Shown here: in pieces, positions 19,836-29,429 of the stretch
Layout of the letters: each line of letters begins with the position of its first letter
Numbering within the stretch: position 1 is the stretch's first letter
Origin: Planctobacterium marinum
GTDB lineage: Bacteria > Pseudomonadota > Gammaproteobacteria > Enterobacterales > Alteromonadaceae
Assembly: GCF_036322805.1 (NCBI RefSeq)
Contig: NZ_AP027272.1
Coordinates: 3,348,001 to 3,412,000, forward strand
DNA: 64,000 nt
Direction: 5' to 3'
The notes under the pieces: model-generated
Database searches by the model: none
The model's input: only the letters and a program-made list of their open reading frames with translations
Told to the model about the DNA's origin: nothing
Made by a program: the position numbers and the translations under genes

Positions 19836-20135
19836 AACCATAAATGAATAACCTCGGCTAAATCAGAAGCTAAAGAGCATGACTTAGCTTAACAGTATTT
19901 ATATAGGTGTTGTGTTGTGGCACGCTCAGTTACAAGACTGCAACACCGTTCGTCACAGTAAATAAAATCTGGACGTCCAGGTCGGATTACGACTTTCAAT
20001 GGTTCAATTGAAGGCACTGTAGGAGATGTTGACACACAAATATTGGGTAGATAATATTACCGCCAACTTAAGACCGGGCAATGATGCCAGCAACTCTTAA
20101 GTTGTAAAATAATTTACTATTTTAAGGAACACAAA
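19836..20135 (+). other. Intergenic region with a two-tier stem-loop before an orphan secreted-protein gene
   Basis: 300 bases. At 20064-20104 a perfect 10-bp inverted repeat (CAACTTAAGA / TCTTAAGTTG) encloses a smaller stem (GGCA-ATGA-TGCC), ending 31 bases before the next ATG. No strong T run follows, so a leader structure is as likely as a terminator. A short open stretch at about 19972-20052 reading GRPGRITTFNGSIEGTVGD could be a coding remnant, but this is weak. Confidence 0.5.
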
Positions 20136-20912
20136 ATGATAAATTTAAAAAAGTTAGTCAGCATTCTTTTATTTTCACACCTTGTATCTTCAACCGTATC
20201 TGCCACTGCATTCACCGAAGAGGTATTTTTTACGGCATCGACAGGACAGGAAACTCTTGTCTCGTATAAGATTGAAAATGGTGAAAAGTCACTGGTCATT
20301 CACAATAAGTCCAGCCTGTCTAGTGAACAGATATTACAAGAGTTCGCAGAAACAGCTTTGACTGGTGGACATTATAATTACGTCTTAGTCGGTCCTTCCT
20401 GCCCAGATTGTGCAGTTGATCGCAGCTTAACCCCTGTCCTTCGCCAAGAGCTTTCGTACAAATTAAATGATTCTGCAAAAGATAAAGGCACAGTAAAGGT
20501 TGTTAGCGACTTTTTTAGTGGCGTTGCTAGCTCAGTTGGAGCAAATACTACCAATGAATTTTTCGATGCACTTTCAAACCCTGAAAATAGCTCTGAGATA
20601 TCCGATCACGGTGTCATTGTAGTAAGAGAAAGAGGCGGAATGATTACAGATGCCTGTATGATGGAGTCCGGCCTTTGCAGAGACATTCCAGGGACAGAAT
20701 TTATCAGTCTCGAAAATGGCTTCTCGATTAAATATCCTGCCCCTGACTATAATGATGACTTAGCCTTACTCGAAGAAAGGATGATGATTCAGGCAGCACT
20801 TCTTCGAGCAGTCCACGAACTCAATACTCCGAGAAGATATCAATGTCAGACTGTCTACACTGGCCCCACTGGAGATACCTCAGCACAATTGATTTGCTAT
20901 TCTACAGATTAA
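20136..20912 (+). CDS. Uncharacterised secreted protein with CxxC motif
   Basis: 258 residues with a clear signal peptide (MINLKKLVSILLFSHLVSSTVSATA). The family is not recognised. The mature part has GPSCPDC (a CxxC pair near residue 90), a further Cys pair (DACMMESGLC) and a C-terminal Cys pair (YQCQTVYTGPTGDTSAQLIC), so it probably folds with disulfides in the periplasm or outside the cell. The AAGGA ribosome binding site is good. It is flanked by about 300 bases without genes on both sides and is more A/T-rich than its neighbours, which fits an acquired orphan gene. Confidence 0.75.
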   Translation: MINLKKLVSILLFSHLVSSTVSATAFTEEVFFTASTGQETLVSYKIENGEKSLVIHNKSSLSSEQILQEFAETALTGGHYNYVLVGPSCPDCAVDRSLTPVLRQELSYKLNDSAKDKGTVKVVSDFFSGVASSVGANTTNEFFDALSNPENSSEISDHGVIVVRERGGMITDACMMESGLCRDIPGTEFISLENGFSIKYPAPDYNDDLALLEERMMIQAALLRAVHELNTPRRYQCQTVYTGPTGDTSAQLICYSTD

Positions 20913-21205
20913 AAAATCGTTACCCCGTCAGATTTTTACCGCGCCTCGTTAAGGCTCGGTATTAGCAATTATGTAAGACTTCTTCTTTGATAACTCAGAC
21001 ACCATTCTTTACTTTACAAACGCAGCAATAGTAGTTGAAATTAAAATCCTCTGAACGATTGGTACTTTCCACCAGCTCTTACGCATTGTAACCATAATCT
21101 ATATTGCACTGTGAAAATGCCGATTATCACTCTATGACTTTCGGCACATGTTAAACCTCTTTTGAGATGGCAATCTAAGCTCAGTAATACTCAAGGTAGC
21201 GTAAC

Positions 21206-22408
21206 ATGAATAACAACGTTGAACGTTTACAGGCGATGGATGTACTCAGAGGCTTTGCTCTGTTGGGCATCTTGCTGGTTAATATCCAGTCTTTCTCCAT
21301 GCCGGGGGCGGCTTACCTCAACCCCACCGCATTTGGCGATCTGTCCGGGCTCAATTTATGGGTATGGATAAGTACCCATGTATTGGCGGACCAAAAGTTT
21401 ATGTCATTGTTTTCGCTGTTATTTGGTGCTGGCATTATTTTGTTTTGTGACAGCGCGCAGAAAAAAGGGTTATCTGCGGCGAAATTACACTACAAACGCA
21501 ATGCCTGGTTGCTGCTATTTGGCCTGCTGCACGCCTACCTGTTTTGGTATGGTGATATCTTATTCGCCTATAGTCTGTGTGCTTTCTTCATTTATCTGTT
21601 ACGCAACAAATCCGTATTTACCCTGATAGTCGTCACGCTGCTATTTGCCGCCATCAGCAGTGGCTATTCGTTACTATTCGGCAGCAGTCTTGAGCATTTC
21701 CCGGCCGACGCACAATCAGGATTAATGGAAGCCTGGGCGCCCAATGCGGCGGCCCTGGCCAATGAACTCAGTGCCTATAAAGGCAGTTTTCTCAGTGCTT
21801 TTGAGTTCCGCGCTGAAGAAGCTATTTTTATGCAGAGCTATGTATTTCTCACTTATTTTTTCTGGCGCGCCAGCGCTATGATGCTGCTCGGCATGGCCTT
21901 GTACAAATCTGGATTTTTTCATCTTCAATGGCAAAACAAAAGCTACCTGTGGCTTGCCATCTTTGGCTTAGCAATAGGTTTACCCATCGTCAGTTTTGGC
22001 GTCCATAGTAACTTTGAGCAACAATTTTCGCTGCAATACAGTATGTTTCTCGGTAACCAGTTTAACTACTGGGGTAGTATTCTAATGGGGTTGTCTTACG
22101 CCGCCATTGTCGTTCTGTTGGTTAAAAAAGGCCTGTTTAAGGCATTACAACTGCGCCTCGCCGCCATCGGTAAAACCGCTTTTAGCAACTACATCTTGCA
22201 CACAGTGGTGTTTACCACGGTATTTTATGGTTATGGTTTGGGACTGTTTGGTGATATTGAGCGCTGGTTGCAATTAAGCCTGGTTTTGGCGATGTGGGCA
22301 TTACAATTATGGCTGGCACCTGTGTGGCTGCGTCACTATCGTTTTGGTCCATTGGAATGGCTATGGCGCACCCTCACCTATGGCAAAGCTCAGCCGTTTA
22401 AACATTAA
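21206..22408 (+). CDS. DUF418 / YeiB-like integral membrane protein
   Basis: 400 residues with about ten hydrophobic segments. The N-terminal signature RLQAMDVLRGFALLGILLVN and the C-terminal LWLAPVWLRHYRFGPLEWLWR define the YeiB family with its DUF418 domain. The family is related to acyltransferase-3-like membrane proteins; its activity is not established. It is monocistronic with a shared terminator between it and fabB. Confidence 0.93.
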   Translation: MNNNVERLQAMDVLRGFALLGILLVNIQSFSMPGAAYLNPTAFGDLSGLNLWVWISTHVLADQKFMSLFSLLFGAGIILFCDSAQKKGLSAAKLHYKRNAWLLLFGLLHAYLFWYGDILFAYSLCAFFIYLLRNKSVFTLIVVTLLFAAISSGYSLLFGSSLEHFPADAQSGLMEAWAPNAAALANELSAYKGSFLSAFEFRAEEAIFMQSYVFLTYFFWRASAMMLLGMALYKSGFFHLQWQNKSYLWLAIFGLAIGLPIVSFGVHSNFEQQFSLQYSMFLGNQFNYWGSILMGLSYAAIVVLLVKKGLFKALQLRLAAIGKTAFSNYILHTVVFTTVFYGYGLGLFGDIERWLQLSLVLAMWALQLWLAPVWLRHYRFGPLEWLWRTLTYGKAQPFKH

Positions 22409-22434
22409 AAAAGGGGCTTAACGCCCCTTTTTAC
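22406..22434. terminator. Bidirectional terminator between DUF418 gene and fabB
   Basis: Stem AAGGGGC (22411-22417) with GCCCCTT (22423-22429), five-base loop, A run before and T run after. It can serve both converging genes. Confidence 0.9.
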
Positions 22435-22452
22435 TGATTTCGTTCGGACAAC

Positions 22453-23667
22453 CTAGCCCTTGTATTTTTCAAATACCAAGGTGCTGTTAGTGCCACCAAA
22501 ACCAAAGCTATTGCTCATAACGCGATTAAGATCGGCACTACGAGTTTCGGTAACGATGTCCAGGCCTTCTGCTTTCTCATCCAACTCATCGATATTAATC
22601 GATGGGGCAATAAAGCCGTGCTGCATCATCAATAAAGAATAGATAGCCTCATTTGAGCCTGCTGCTCCTAACGCGTGGCCTGTCATCGCTTTAGTTGCGC
22701 TAATGGCAGGAGACTTTCCAGCAAATACGGCCTGGATAGCCTCTAATTCTTTTACGTCACCCACAGGTGTCGATGTACCGTGCGTATTTAAGTAGTCGAT
22801 ATCACCGTCAACGGTTGATAGCGCCTGCTGCATACAGCGCAATGCGCCCTCACCTGATGGTGCCACCATATCGTAACCGTCTGAAGTGGCACCGTAGCCT
22901 GTGATCTCCGCATAGATAGTGGCACCACGCGCCAAAGCGTGCTCCAATTCTTCAACCACCACCATGCTGCCGCCACCGGAGATTACGAAACCATCACGAT
23001 TGGCGTCGTAAGTACGAGAGGCTTTTTCTGGTGTCTCGTTATACTTAGTAGATAAGGCACCCATGGCATCGAATTCCATAGCCAGTGTCCAGTGCACTTC
23101 TTCACCACCGCCAGCAAATACGATATCTTGCTTACCTAATTGAATTTGCTCTAATGCTGCACCGATACAGTGGGCGCTGGTAGCACACGCAGAGCTCAAC
23201 GAGTAATTTACGCCTTTGATTTTAAAGGGCGTTGCCAGACAGGCGGATACCGTGCTGCTCATGGTTTTGGTTACCATGTATGGACCAACACGCTTAACCC
23301 CTTTTTCCCTGAGTATGTCTGCCGCCAAAACCTGATTGGCGGAAGAAGCACCACCTGAACCGGCAATTAAACCTGTTCTTACATTGGATACCATATCTTC
23401 GGTAAGCTTGGCATCTTCAATGGCTTCTTGCATCGCAATGTAGGCATAAGCCGCTGCATCACCCATAAAGCGTAAGGTTTTGCGATCAATATGCTCTTTT
23501 ATATCAATATTGATGTCGCCCCAAACATGGCTACGCAAGTTTAGTTCTTGAAACTCTTCTGACACAGAGATGCCAGATTTACCTTCTTTTAACGAAGCTA
23601 AAACTTCCTGCTTGTTGTTACCAATACTGGATACGATCCCAAAACCGGTGATTACCGCTCTTTTCAT
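22453..23667 (-). CDS. fabB: 3-oxoacyl-ACP synthase I (FabB)
   Basis: 404 residues from the ATG at 23667, which has AGGTAAG upstream and gives [18 protein letters not shown], the standard FabB N-terminus; the longer open frame to 23745 is not needed. The catalytic triad is Cys161 (SSACATSAH), His296 (NTHGTSTP) and His331 ([11 protein letters not shown]). It elongates acyl-ACP and is required for unsaturated fatty acid synthesis. It is divergent from mnmC, as in E. coli. A FabR-like palindrome lies upstream. Confidence 0.96.
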   Translation of the reverse strand: MKRAVITGFGIVSSIGNNKQEVLASLKEGKSGISVSEEFQELNLRSHVWGDINIDIKEHIDRKTLRFMGDAAAYAYIAMQEAIEDAKLTEDMVSNVRTGLIAGSGGASSANQVLAADILREKGVKRVGPYMVTKTMSSTVSACLATPFKIKGVNYSLSSACATSAHCIGAALEQIQLGKQDIVFAGGGEEVHWTLAMEFDAMGALSTKYNETPEKASRTYDANRDGFVISGGGSMVVVEELEHALARGATIYAEITGYGATSDGYDMVAPSGEGALRCMQQALSTVDGDIDYLNTHGTSTPVGDVKELEAIQAVFAGKSPAISATKAMTGHALGAAGSNEAIYSLLMMQHGFIAPSINIDELDEKAEGLDIVTETRSADLNRVMSNSFGFGGTNSTLVFEKYKG

Positions 23668-23736
23668 ATTCTTACCTGTTAATTTTAAAACGGGGCTATT
23701 GTACTGTGTTGCGCTAGTGTAACTGGTCTGCTCTTT

Positions 23737-23754
23737 AGAGTACAAGTGTACGCT
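23737..23754. promoter_or_regulatory. FabR-like operator upstream of fabB
   Basis: AGAGTACA-AG-TGTACGCT, an inverted repeat with one mismatch between its arms. It is similar to the AGCGNACA/TGTNCGCT operator of the unsaturated fatty acid repressor FabR of gammaproteobacteria. It lies 70 bases upstream of the fabB ATG. Assignment rests on remembered consensus and position. Confidence 0.6.
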
Positions 23755-23796
23755 TAAATCTTTTTATCGAATTATTCGATATGGCAAACATACTTG

Positions 23797-25959
23797 ATGT
23801 TTACGCCATGGAGATTACACTTCTGTGAAAATTTCCAACGTGTTACTGCTTTGAAACTCAAAACTGCTTCCCTATCCTTCAATGCCTCGGGTACACCCAC
23901 ATCCGCCGAGTTCGATGATGTTTACTTTTCAAACGACAATGGCTTGGCCGAATCAAAGTATGTATTCTTTGACCATAACTATTTGAATAGCAGATGGTTT
24001 TCCCATTCAAAAAATCATTTTTGCATTGCCGAAACGGGTTTTGGTACCGGCCTAAACTTTTTACTCACCTGGCAATGCTTCCGCGACTTTCTGCACCAAA
24101 AAAATAGCGATAACACACTTAAGCAGCTGCACTTTGTCACCACTGAAAAATTCCCGATAACAAAAGAAGAGTTGAAATTGGCCCTGGCGCAATGGCCAGA
24201 GCTAAAAGAATTTAGCGAACAGTTGTTAGTTCAATACCCGATACTCACTCCGGGCTGTCATCGCCTGGTATTTGAGCAGAACCAGATAATATTGGACCTC
24301 TGGCTTGGGGATATCGAGCAAACTCTGCCAACCATCATGACCTACCCCGATGGGCTTGTGGATGCCTGGTACCTGGATGGTTTTGCCCCAAGTAAAAACC
24401 CGGATATGTGGCAAGACACCCTGTTTGCCAATATGGCCAGACTCAGCAAACCGGGTTGTACTTTCGCGACATTTACCGCTGCAGGAATCGTGAAACGAGG
24501 TCTTCGAGATAACGGCTTTATAGTGAAAAAAGCCAAGGGCTTTGGCAAAAAGCGGGACATGTTAGTGGGCTATTTCTCGCCTGATGAGGCTCAGGCAAAC
24601 AAAGCTGAAGAACTCGCGAAACAAAACTTAAACACAGATACGACACCCGGAATTTCTGAAAACACACCTTTCAATCGGCCACACGCCGGCCCCTATCAAC
24701 GAACAGGCGTTGTGACCTCATCGGCAGATAAACAAACAGTCGCTGTTATCGGTGCGGGTCTTGCGGGTGCACAGGTGGCGCTAGCGCTACAAAACAGAGG
24801 TTATCAGGTTGAGGTTTATTGTGCTGAAGCAGCTCCGGCAGCAGGAGCTTCTGGCAATCATATCGGTGGTTTTTATCCTTCCCTAAATGCAGATTTTTCT
24901 CTTCAAAGCCAATTGTATTGCCACGCGTTTAGCTATGCGAAAAACCATTATCGCAATTTATTAGCACAAGGCGCTCAGTTTGGTCATCAATGGTGTGGTG
25001 TGTTTTTCCCGGGCTTTAGCGATGAGGTAAAAAAGCGTCAACAAAAACTTATTGAAAACCAGGTTTGGCCGGAAGATTTGGTGCACTATATCGATGCTCA
25101 CCGGGCTGCCAAAACTTGTGGCCTTGCCATGCCTTATGATGGCTTATTCATGCCACATGGCGGCTGGGTTAATCCCAAGGAGCTTGTGGAAGCCCTTTTA
25201 AACAAAGCGATGAATGCGGGTGCTAAGTTAATTACCGAATACAAACTTAAAGCATTGCAGCAACGAGGCACTGGCTGGACAATGGACTGGCACGGTCGGG
25301 CACAAAGCCAGGCAGATATAGTTGTACTTGCTACCGGCGCAGGCACGTTGGAATTGCAGGTACACAGCGGCCTCTCACTGAATGATATACCTTTTACCTG
25401 CACTCGCGGCCAAGTTGAGCTCTTACCCGATACACCGCGAAGCGTAAAACCTAAAACAATGATCTGCCACAAAGGTTATTTCACTCCCTTTTATCAACAA
25501 AAACAGGCGATGGGAGCTACCTTTGACAAAGTCAATCGCCAAAGCCAGGTGACGGAAAGTGATACTGAGCAGAATTTTGCTACCATTGAAAAAGCATTGA
25601 CAAACTGTGACTGGGTGCAAGATTTACCCGCTCCTGTTGAGAGCCGTGCGGCGCTGCGCTTGAGCTTGCCAGATCACAAACCGGTAATGGGGGCTGTTCC
25701 TCACTTTGACCAACAAAAGACACAATATGCCGAGCTGTACAAAGCTTGGCCTGCTTCTGAATATCCGTTGCCTGCAAATTATGAAAATCTATACCTGCTG
25801 GCAGGTTTGGGCTCGCACGGTTTGTGTACCAGTCCAATTCTGGCGGAAACCTTGGCGTGCCAGATAAGTGGCGAGCCATTGCCGCTCAATCAAGAATTAC
25901 TGGCAAGTGTTAGCCCCAATCGATTTTTTATACGAGACCTGATAAGACGTAAGGTGTGA
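23797..25959 (+). CDS. mnmC: Bifunctional tRNA 5-methylaminomethyl-2-thiouridine synthase MnmC
   Basis: About 720 residues with both MnmC parts. The N-terminal methyltransferase has FDDVYFSNDNGL, the SAM loop AETGFGTGLNF, and DAWYLDGFAPSKNPDMW. The C-terminal FAD-dependent oxidoreductase starts at VAVIGAGLAGAQVALAL, with GASGNHIGGFYPSLNAD following. It converts cmnm5s2U to nm5s2U and then mnm5s2U at the wobble position of several tRNAs. The start is uncertain: ATG 23797 is used here, but alignment to E. coli MnmC begins near the TTG at 23851 (LKLKTASLSFNASGTP). A long acidic/polar linker joins the domains. Confidence 0.93.
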   Translation: MFTPWRLHFCENFQRVTALKLKTASLSFNASGTPTSAEFDDVYFSNDNGLAESKYVFFDHNYLNSRWFSHSKNHFCIAETGFGTGLNFLLTWQCFRDFLHQKNSDNTLKQLHFVTTEKFPITKEELKLALAQWPELKEFSEQLLVQYPILTPGCHRLVFEQNQIILDLWLGDIEQTLPTIMTYPDGLVDAWYLDGFAPSKNPDMWQDTLFANMARLSKPGCTFATFTAAGIVKRGLRDNGFIVKKAKGFGKKRDMLVGYFSPDEAQANKAEELAKQNLNTDTTPGISENTPFNRPHAGPYQRTGVVTSSADKQTVAVIGAGLAGAQVALALQNRGYQVEVYCAEAAPAAGASGNHIGGFYPSLNADFSLQSQLYCHAFSYAKNHYRNLLAQGAQFGHQWCGVFFPGFSDEVKKRQQKLIENQVWPEDLVHYIDAHRAAKTCGLAMPYDGLFMPHGGWVNPKELVEALLNKAMNAGAKLITEYKLKALQQRGTGWTMDWHGRAQSQADIVVLATGAGTLELQVHSGLSLNDIPFTCTRGQVELLPDTPRSVKPKTMICHKGYFTPFYQQKQAMGATFDKVNRQSQVTESDTEQNFATIEKALTNCDWVQDLPAPVESRAALRLSLPDHKPVMGAVPHFDQQKTQYAELYKAWPASEYPLPANYENLYLLAGLGSHGLCTSPILAETLACQISGEPLPLNQELLASVSPNRFFIRDLIRRKV

Positions 25960-25978
25960 TAAAAGCGGAAGTGAAGAG

Positions 25979-26716
25979 CTAGTCGCTCTCCACGAGAATA
26001 TAATCAGGTGTTAGTGAAGCAACAATAAAGTGCGGAATAAAACCTTTGGTACTGGCCACTGTGACTTTATCGAAAACGTTAACGATACGAACGTTCACCT
26101 CTACGCCTCTGCCACTGCGATGCATGGTACCGGTGAGAACAAATTGCATCTCTCCTCTTGGACCACTGCGTTCAAAAAACAGATCCCCTTGCGGTGTTAC
26201 CTGAATGGCATCCATGGCTTTAAAATCTACTATCGCCAGCCCATAGCTTTGCAACTCAGTAATGAAGCTCTCAGCCAAGCGGTTGCCAAGCACGGTTGGA
26301 GATTGTAGACCTTGGCTAAAATCCACAAAAGAGGCTATTCCAATACGTGAGTTAGGCGTAATATGTTTGGTTCTTTGCAACAGATTCATGGTCATCTGTT
26401 CAGCGTAATCGCTCAAGGCTTTATGAGTAAACGCCGGGCGAAAACTCTGTTTAGGTACAGGTAAAATAGCCGTAATCTGATGCTGAGGCGGTGGTGCTGC
26501 AGGCAGCATAGCCACCTCCAGGTCTGACTTGTTACGCTTGTTGCCTTGCGGTTCGTCGCTCATCTCCACCGACGCCGTTTCGCTGTATGGATTCTCGATG
26601 ATCTCGCCATCGCTATTGGATGTAGCAAAAAATGTAGATTCACAGCCAGCCAAGCTTAACAGTATTGCTGCGGTGCCTACGCTTTTTAAGTTTATCTTCA
26701 GGTTCAACTTAATCAT
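25979..26716 (-). CDS. FlgO-domain lipoprotein (third of three tandem paralogs)
   Basis: 246 residues from the ATG at 26716, which has an AGGG site upstream and leads into a lipoprotein signal (lipobox LSLAGC). A low-complexity linker (about 20-80) precedes a FlgO-type domain with RIGIASFVDF, GNRLAESFITEL, DFKAMDAIQV, and FVLTGTMHRSGRGVEVNVRIVN. FlgO is an outer-membrane lipoprotein of the sodium-driven flagellar basal body in Vibrio. Here no flagellar genes are adjacent, so a surface-assembly role is inferred only from the domain. It ends 20 bases from the converging mnmC stop and is the last gene of a three-gene operon. Confidence 0.85.
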   Translation of the reverse strand: MIKLNLKINLKSVGTAAILLSLAGCESTFFATSNSDGEIIENPYSETASVEMSDEPQGNKRNKSDLEVAMLPAAPPPQHQITAILPVPKQSFRPAFTHKALSDYAEQMTMNLLQRTKHITPNSRIGIASFVDFSQGLQSPTVLGNRLAESFITELQSYGLAIVDFKAMDAIQVTPQGDLFFERSGPRGEMQFVLTGTMHRSGRGVEVNVRIVNVFDKVTVASTKGFIPHFIVASLTPDYILVESD

Positions 26717-26726
26717 AGATTGCACC

Positions 26727-27401
26727 CTATTTACCCTGAATCAGGCCAATACCATCGGTACGTTCATCTTCAGAAGGCAACAATGCATCTACCACATAAA
26801 ATGGCACCAACATTTGTGATGTGGCAACTACCGCTTTACTCTCCAGCCCAAGTATTCTGGCGTTCACCAAAAAGCCACCTTGGTGCTTGGTCATAGTACC
26901 TGTCAAAATGTATTGCATGGGTACCTTGTGTTTCAATTCTAAAAAGTCTCGACTCAGCAGAAAATCACCCGTTTCAGTCACGCGAATATAATCCGTAGCC
27001 TTAAAATCCAATACCGGGATACGAAATTTGTGCAGCTCGTGGATAAAGGATTCGGCAATCTGAAAGCCCAACAGATTCGTGTGGTTGAGATCACTGTCGG
27101 TGAGTGCGAAATGTGTCACTCCGACCGGGGTTTTATCGGTGACGTATTCCATATTGGAAATCAAATCCTGCGCCATATTTTGCACGTAATCGCCAATGTG
27201 TTTATTCAGCGCTTTGCCCTGATAAATGGCATTATCGTTCTGATACATGGGCTCCTGAGTGATGGCTCCAAAGCGGTCAACAACTGGCTTATCAGCGCCG
27301 TACATATTCACTGGCTCTGGTTCACCGGATGTTAATTGAGTTAATTGCGCACAGCCCGACAACGACGCCAGTGCTGCTGAAATTACCAGTAACTTTTTCA
27401 T
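26727..27401 (-). CDS. FlgO-domain lipoprotein (second of three)
   Basis: 224 residues, signal peptide with lipobox LSGC (residue 17 Cys). The FlgO domain is recognisable by PVGVTHFALTDSDL, GFQIAESFIHELHKF, PVLDFKATDYIRVTETGDF, YILTGTMTKHQGGFLVNARI. It lies 10 bases after the first paralog and 10 bases before the ATG of the third, so it is co-transcribed. It is only distantly similar to its neighbours outside the core motifs, which suggests an old duplication and distinct roles. Confidence 0.88.
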   Translation of the reverse strand: MKKLLVISAALASLSGCAQLTQLTSGEPEPVNMYGADKPVVDRFGAITQEPMYQNDNAIYQGKALNKHIGDYVQNMAQDLISNMEYVTDKTPVGVTHFALTDSDLNHTNLLGFQIAESFIHELHKFRIPVLDFKATDYIRVTETGDFLLSRDFLELKHKVPMQYILTGTMTKHQGGFLVNARILGLESKAVVATSQMLVPFYVVDALLPSEDERTDGIGLIQGK

Positions 27402-27411
27402 TTAATCTTCC

Positions 27412-28098
27412 TCACTCACCTGCAGAGCGGTATATTTTGCCACCGCGTGTGGTAATCTTTTCTGCCTGCCAAAATACATCATCTGGAATAAAGCGGGTGG
27501 CTGCCGCCACCACATCCTTGCTGTCTACATGAATAATCCGGGCGTTGGCAATCACGCCATTCTCAGCCTCCGTCAGAGTGCCAGACAGATAAAAATCGAC
27601 TTCGCGATGATTCTTGTATAGTTCATCGACATTTCGGCTGAAAACTCGATCACTTTTTTCTTCAATGATCAAATTATTGGTGGCTTTGTAATCCTGGGCA
27701 ATGTAACCGCGGCTGGCCAGTTCGCTCATCATGCCTTGCTCCAGCTGATGCCCTAACAAGCGCAATGGCCCTTGGGCATCGGAGTCAGTCTGCATCATTT
27801 CCACCGGAACAAAAGTAGCAACGGCAAAACGAAATTGCTCTTTGGGAAAATTACCGTAGCGAAATGTGCCAAATAGCTGATTGGCGAGTTGGGCGGTATG
27901 TAAGTCTATTTTTGTCTGATCCCCCGGCTCTGCTTTCCATACCTGAAGCTCTTCTGGCGGGCGAGATTTCGTCACGACACAAGCAGTCATAGTCACCAGC
28001 ATAAGTGACAAACTTAACAGCCTTATGGTCAATTTTATTGTTTTCGCGTACTCCACGCTGGTCAAGGTATTGAAAATACTAAATCGTTCACTGTTCAT
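27412..28098 (-). CDS. FlgO-domain lipoprotein (first of three)
   Basis: 228 residues. It has a long n-region before a hydrophobic stretch and a lipobox-like MTAC (Cys about 40); a later alternative start (TTG or GTG within residues 12-15) would give a more usual signal peptide. The domain motifs are FAVATFVPVEMM, GHQLEQGMMSELASRG, DYKATNNLIIEE, and YLSGTLTEAENGVIANARIIHVDSK. It is the promoter-proximal gene of the cluster. Its core (FxVATFVP, xDYKAT, YLSGTLT, NARI) aligns with the two genes after it. Confidence 0.85.
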   Translation of the reverse strand: MNSERFSIFNTLTSVEYAKTIKLTIRLLSLSLMLVTMTACVVTKSRPPEELQVWKAEPGDQTKIDLHTAQLANQLFGTFRYGNFPKEQFRFAVATFVPVEMMQTDSDAQGPLRLLGHQLEQGMMSELASRGYIAQDYKATNNLIIEEKSDRVFSRNVDELYKNHREVDFYLSGTLTEAENGVIANARIIHVDSKDVVAAATRFIPDDVFWQAEKITTRGGKIYRSAGE

Positions 28099-28186
28099 GG
28101 TTGGCTACTCTCAGTTAACCGGTTGCTCAGATGCATCTTTGCAATCTGTTAAGCAAAAATAAGGCCAACAAATTTTTGACAGTGTG

Positions 28187-29428
28187 TCAGGTAACTTTAT
28201 GTCGGGTCTGGAACTCTGGCTTCAGATAACGCTTTTCGTGCATAATTTGCTCCAACTCTGACACTACTTCGCCCAATTGCTGAAAAGAGTTATATAAGGG
28301 TGAGAAACCGAAACGCAGATAACAGGGCGCCCGAAAATCAGCAATGATGTCGGATTTTATCAGCGCCTGACATACACCCCAAGCGTGATCAAATTCGAAA
28401 CTCAATTGACTGCCGCGCTCTTCAGCCGCTTGTGGAGATATACAGCGCAATTCGCGGCATGGCGCTGAAAGCGCTAGTAACTTTAAAAACACTTCCGTCA
28501 TTTTCATGGATTTTTGACGGATTGCGCTAATTGAGGTTTTATCATAAACATCCAGTGCAGCATCCACTGCACTCATGGCAATGATGGCTGGCGTTCCCAC
28601 TAACATTTGCTGAATACTGTCAGCAGGCTGATACTGCGGGCTAAATGTAAAACCATTACTGTGCCCCATCCAGCCGTATAAGGGTTGCTGCATTGCATGC
28701 TGGTGTCGCTTTGCTGCATATACAAAAGCAGGTGCTCCGGGGCCACCATTGAGATACTTATACGTGCAGCCAACAGCGAAGTCCACCTGCCAATTATCCA
28801 AGGCGACTGGCAACACTCCAGTACTGTGAGCTAGATCCACAATACACAAGGCACCTGCGTTATGTGCAGCAGCGCAAAGCTCCTCAATGTCTAACCTTCT
28901 ACCAGTGCGGAAGTTTACCTCAGTTACCAAAACCGCCACCGTCTGCTCATCGATGGCTTGTGCTAACTCTGCTTCATTCACCAACTTTAGGTGACATTGT
29001 GATTCTCCCAATAATGCCTCTAATCCCTGCACCATATAGAGATCGGTGGGAAAATTGTCTTCTGTCGAGACAATCTTTGTTTTACCAGGTCGCAAGCGCA
29101 ATGCTGAGGCAAGCACTTTGAACAAATTCACCGAAATAGAATCACAACAAACGGTTTGCCCCGGTGCCGCTCCAATTAAGCCGCCTATGCGATCTCCAAC
29201 TTTCTGCGGTAAATCAATCCACTGATGTTTGTTCCAACTGGTAATGAGATCATGGCCCCACTGCTGACGTGTGACTTCTTGCACCCGCTGTGCCGCAATG
29301 CGGGGCATCATACCTAACGAATTCCCATCCAGATAAATCACACCATCAGGCTGATAAAACTCTTTTTTTAGCGAGTTAAGCGTGTCCTCGGCGTCCAGCG
29401 CCTTTAAATCAATACTTTTCATCATCAT
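28187..29428 (-). CDS. kynU: Kynureninase
   Basis: 413 residues, PLP-dependent fold type I. The PLP lysine is Lys224 in CTYKYLNGGPG; YLDGNSLG, DSISVNLFK and the DLAHSTGVLP aspartate segment are conserved kynureninase motifs. It cleaves kynurenine to anthranilate and alanine (or 3-hydroxykynurenine to 3-hydroxyanthranilate) in tryptophan breakdown. The ATG lies one base after the stop of the upstream hydrolase gene, so translation is coupled. No tryptophan dioxygenase gene is in the window. Confidence 0.96.
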   Translation of the reverse strand: MMMKSIDLKALDAEDTLNSLKKEFYQPDGVIYLDGNSLGMMPRIAAQRVQEVTRQQWGHDLITSWNKHQWIDLPQKVGDRIGGLIGAAPGQTVCCDSISVNLFKVLASALRLRPGKTKIVSTEDNFPTDLYMVQGLEALLGESQCHLKLVNEAELAQAIDEQTVAVLVTEVNFRTGRRLDIEELCAAAHNAGALCIVDLAHSTGVLPVALDNWQVDFAVGCTYKYLNGGPGAPAFVYAAKRHQHAMQQPLYGWMGHSNGFTFSPQYQPADSIQQMLVGTPAIIAMSAVDAALDVYDKTSISAIRQKSMKMTEVFLKLLALSAPCRELRCISPQAAEERGSQLSFEFDHAWGVCQALIKSDIIADFRAPCYLRFGFSPLYNSFQQLGEVVSELEQIMHEKRYLKPEFQTRHKVT

Positions 29429-29429
29429 C

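Noticed and set aside
19972-20052. Short coding remnant reading FNGSIEGTVGD
   Set aside because: Too short and without a match that could be stated; mentioned only in the intergenic entry.
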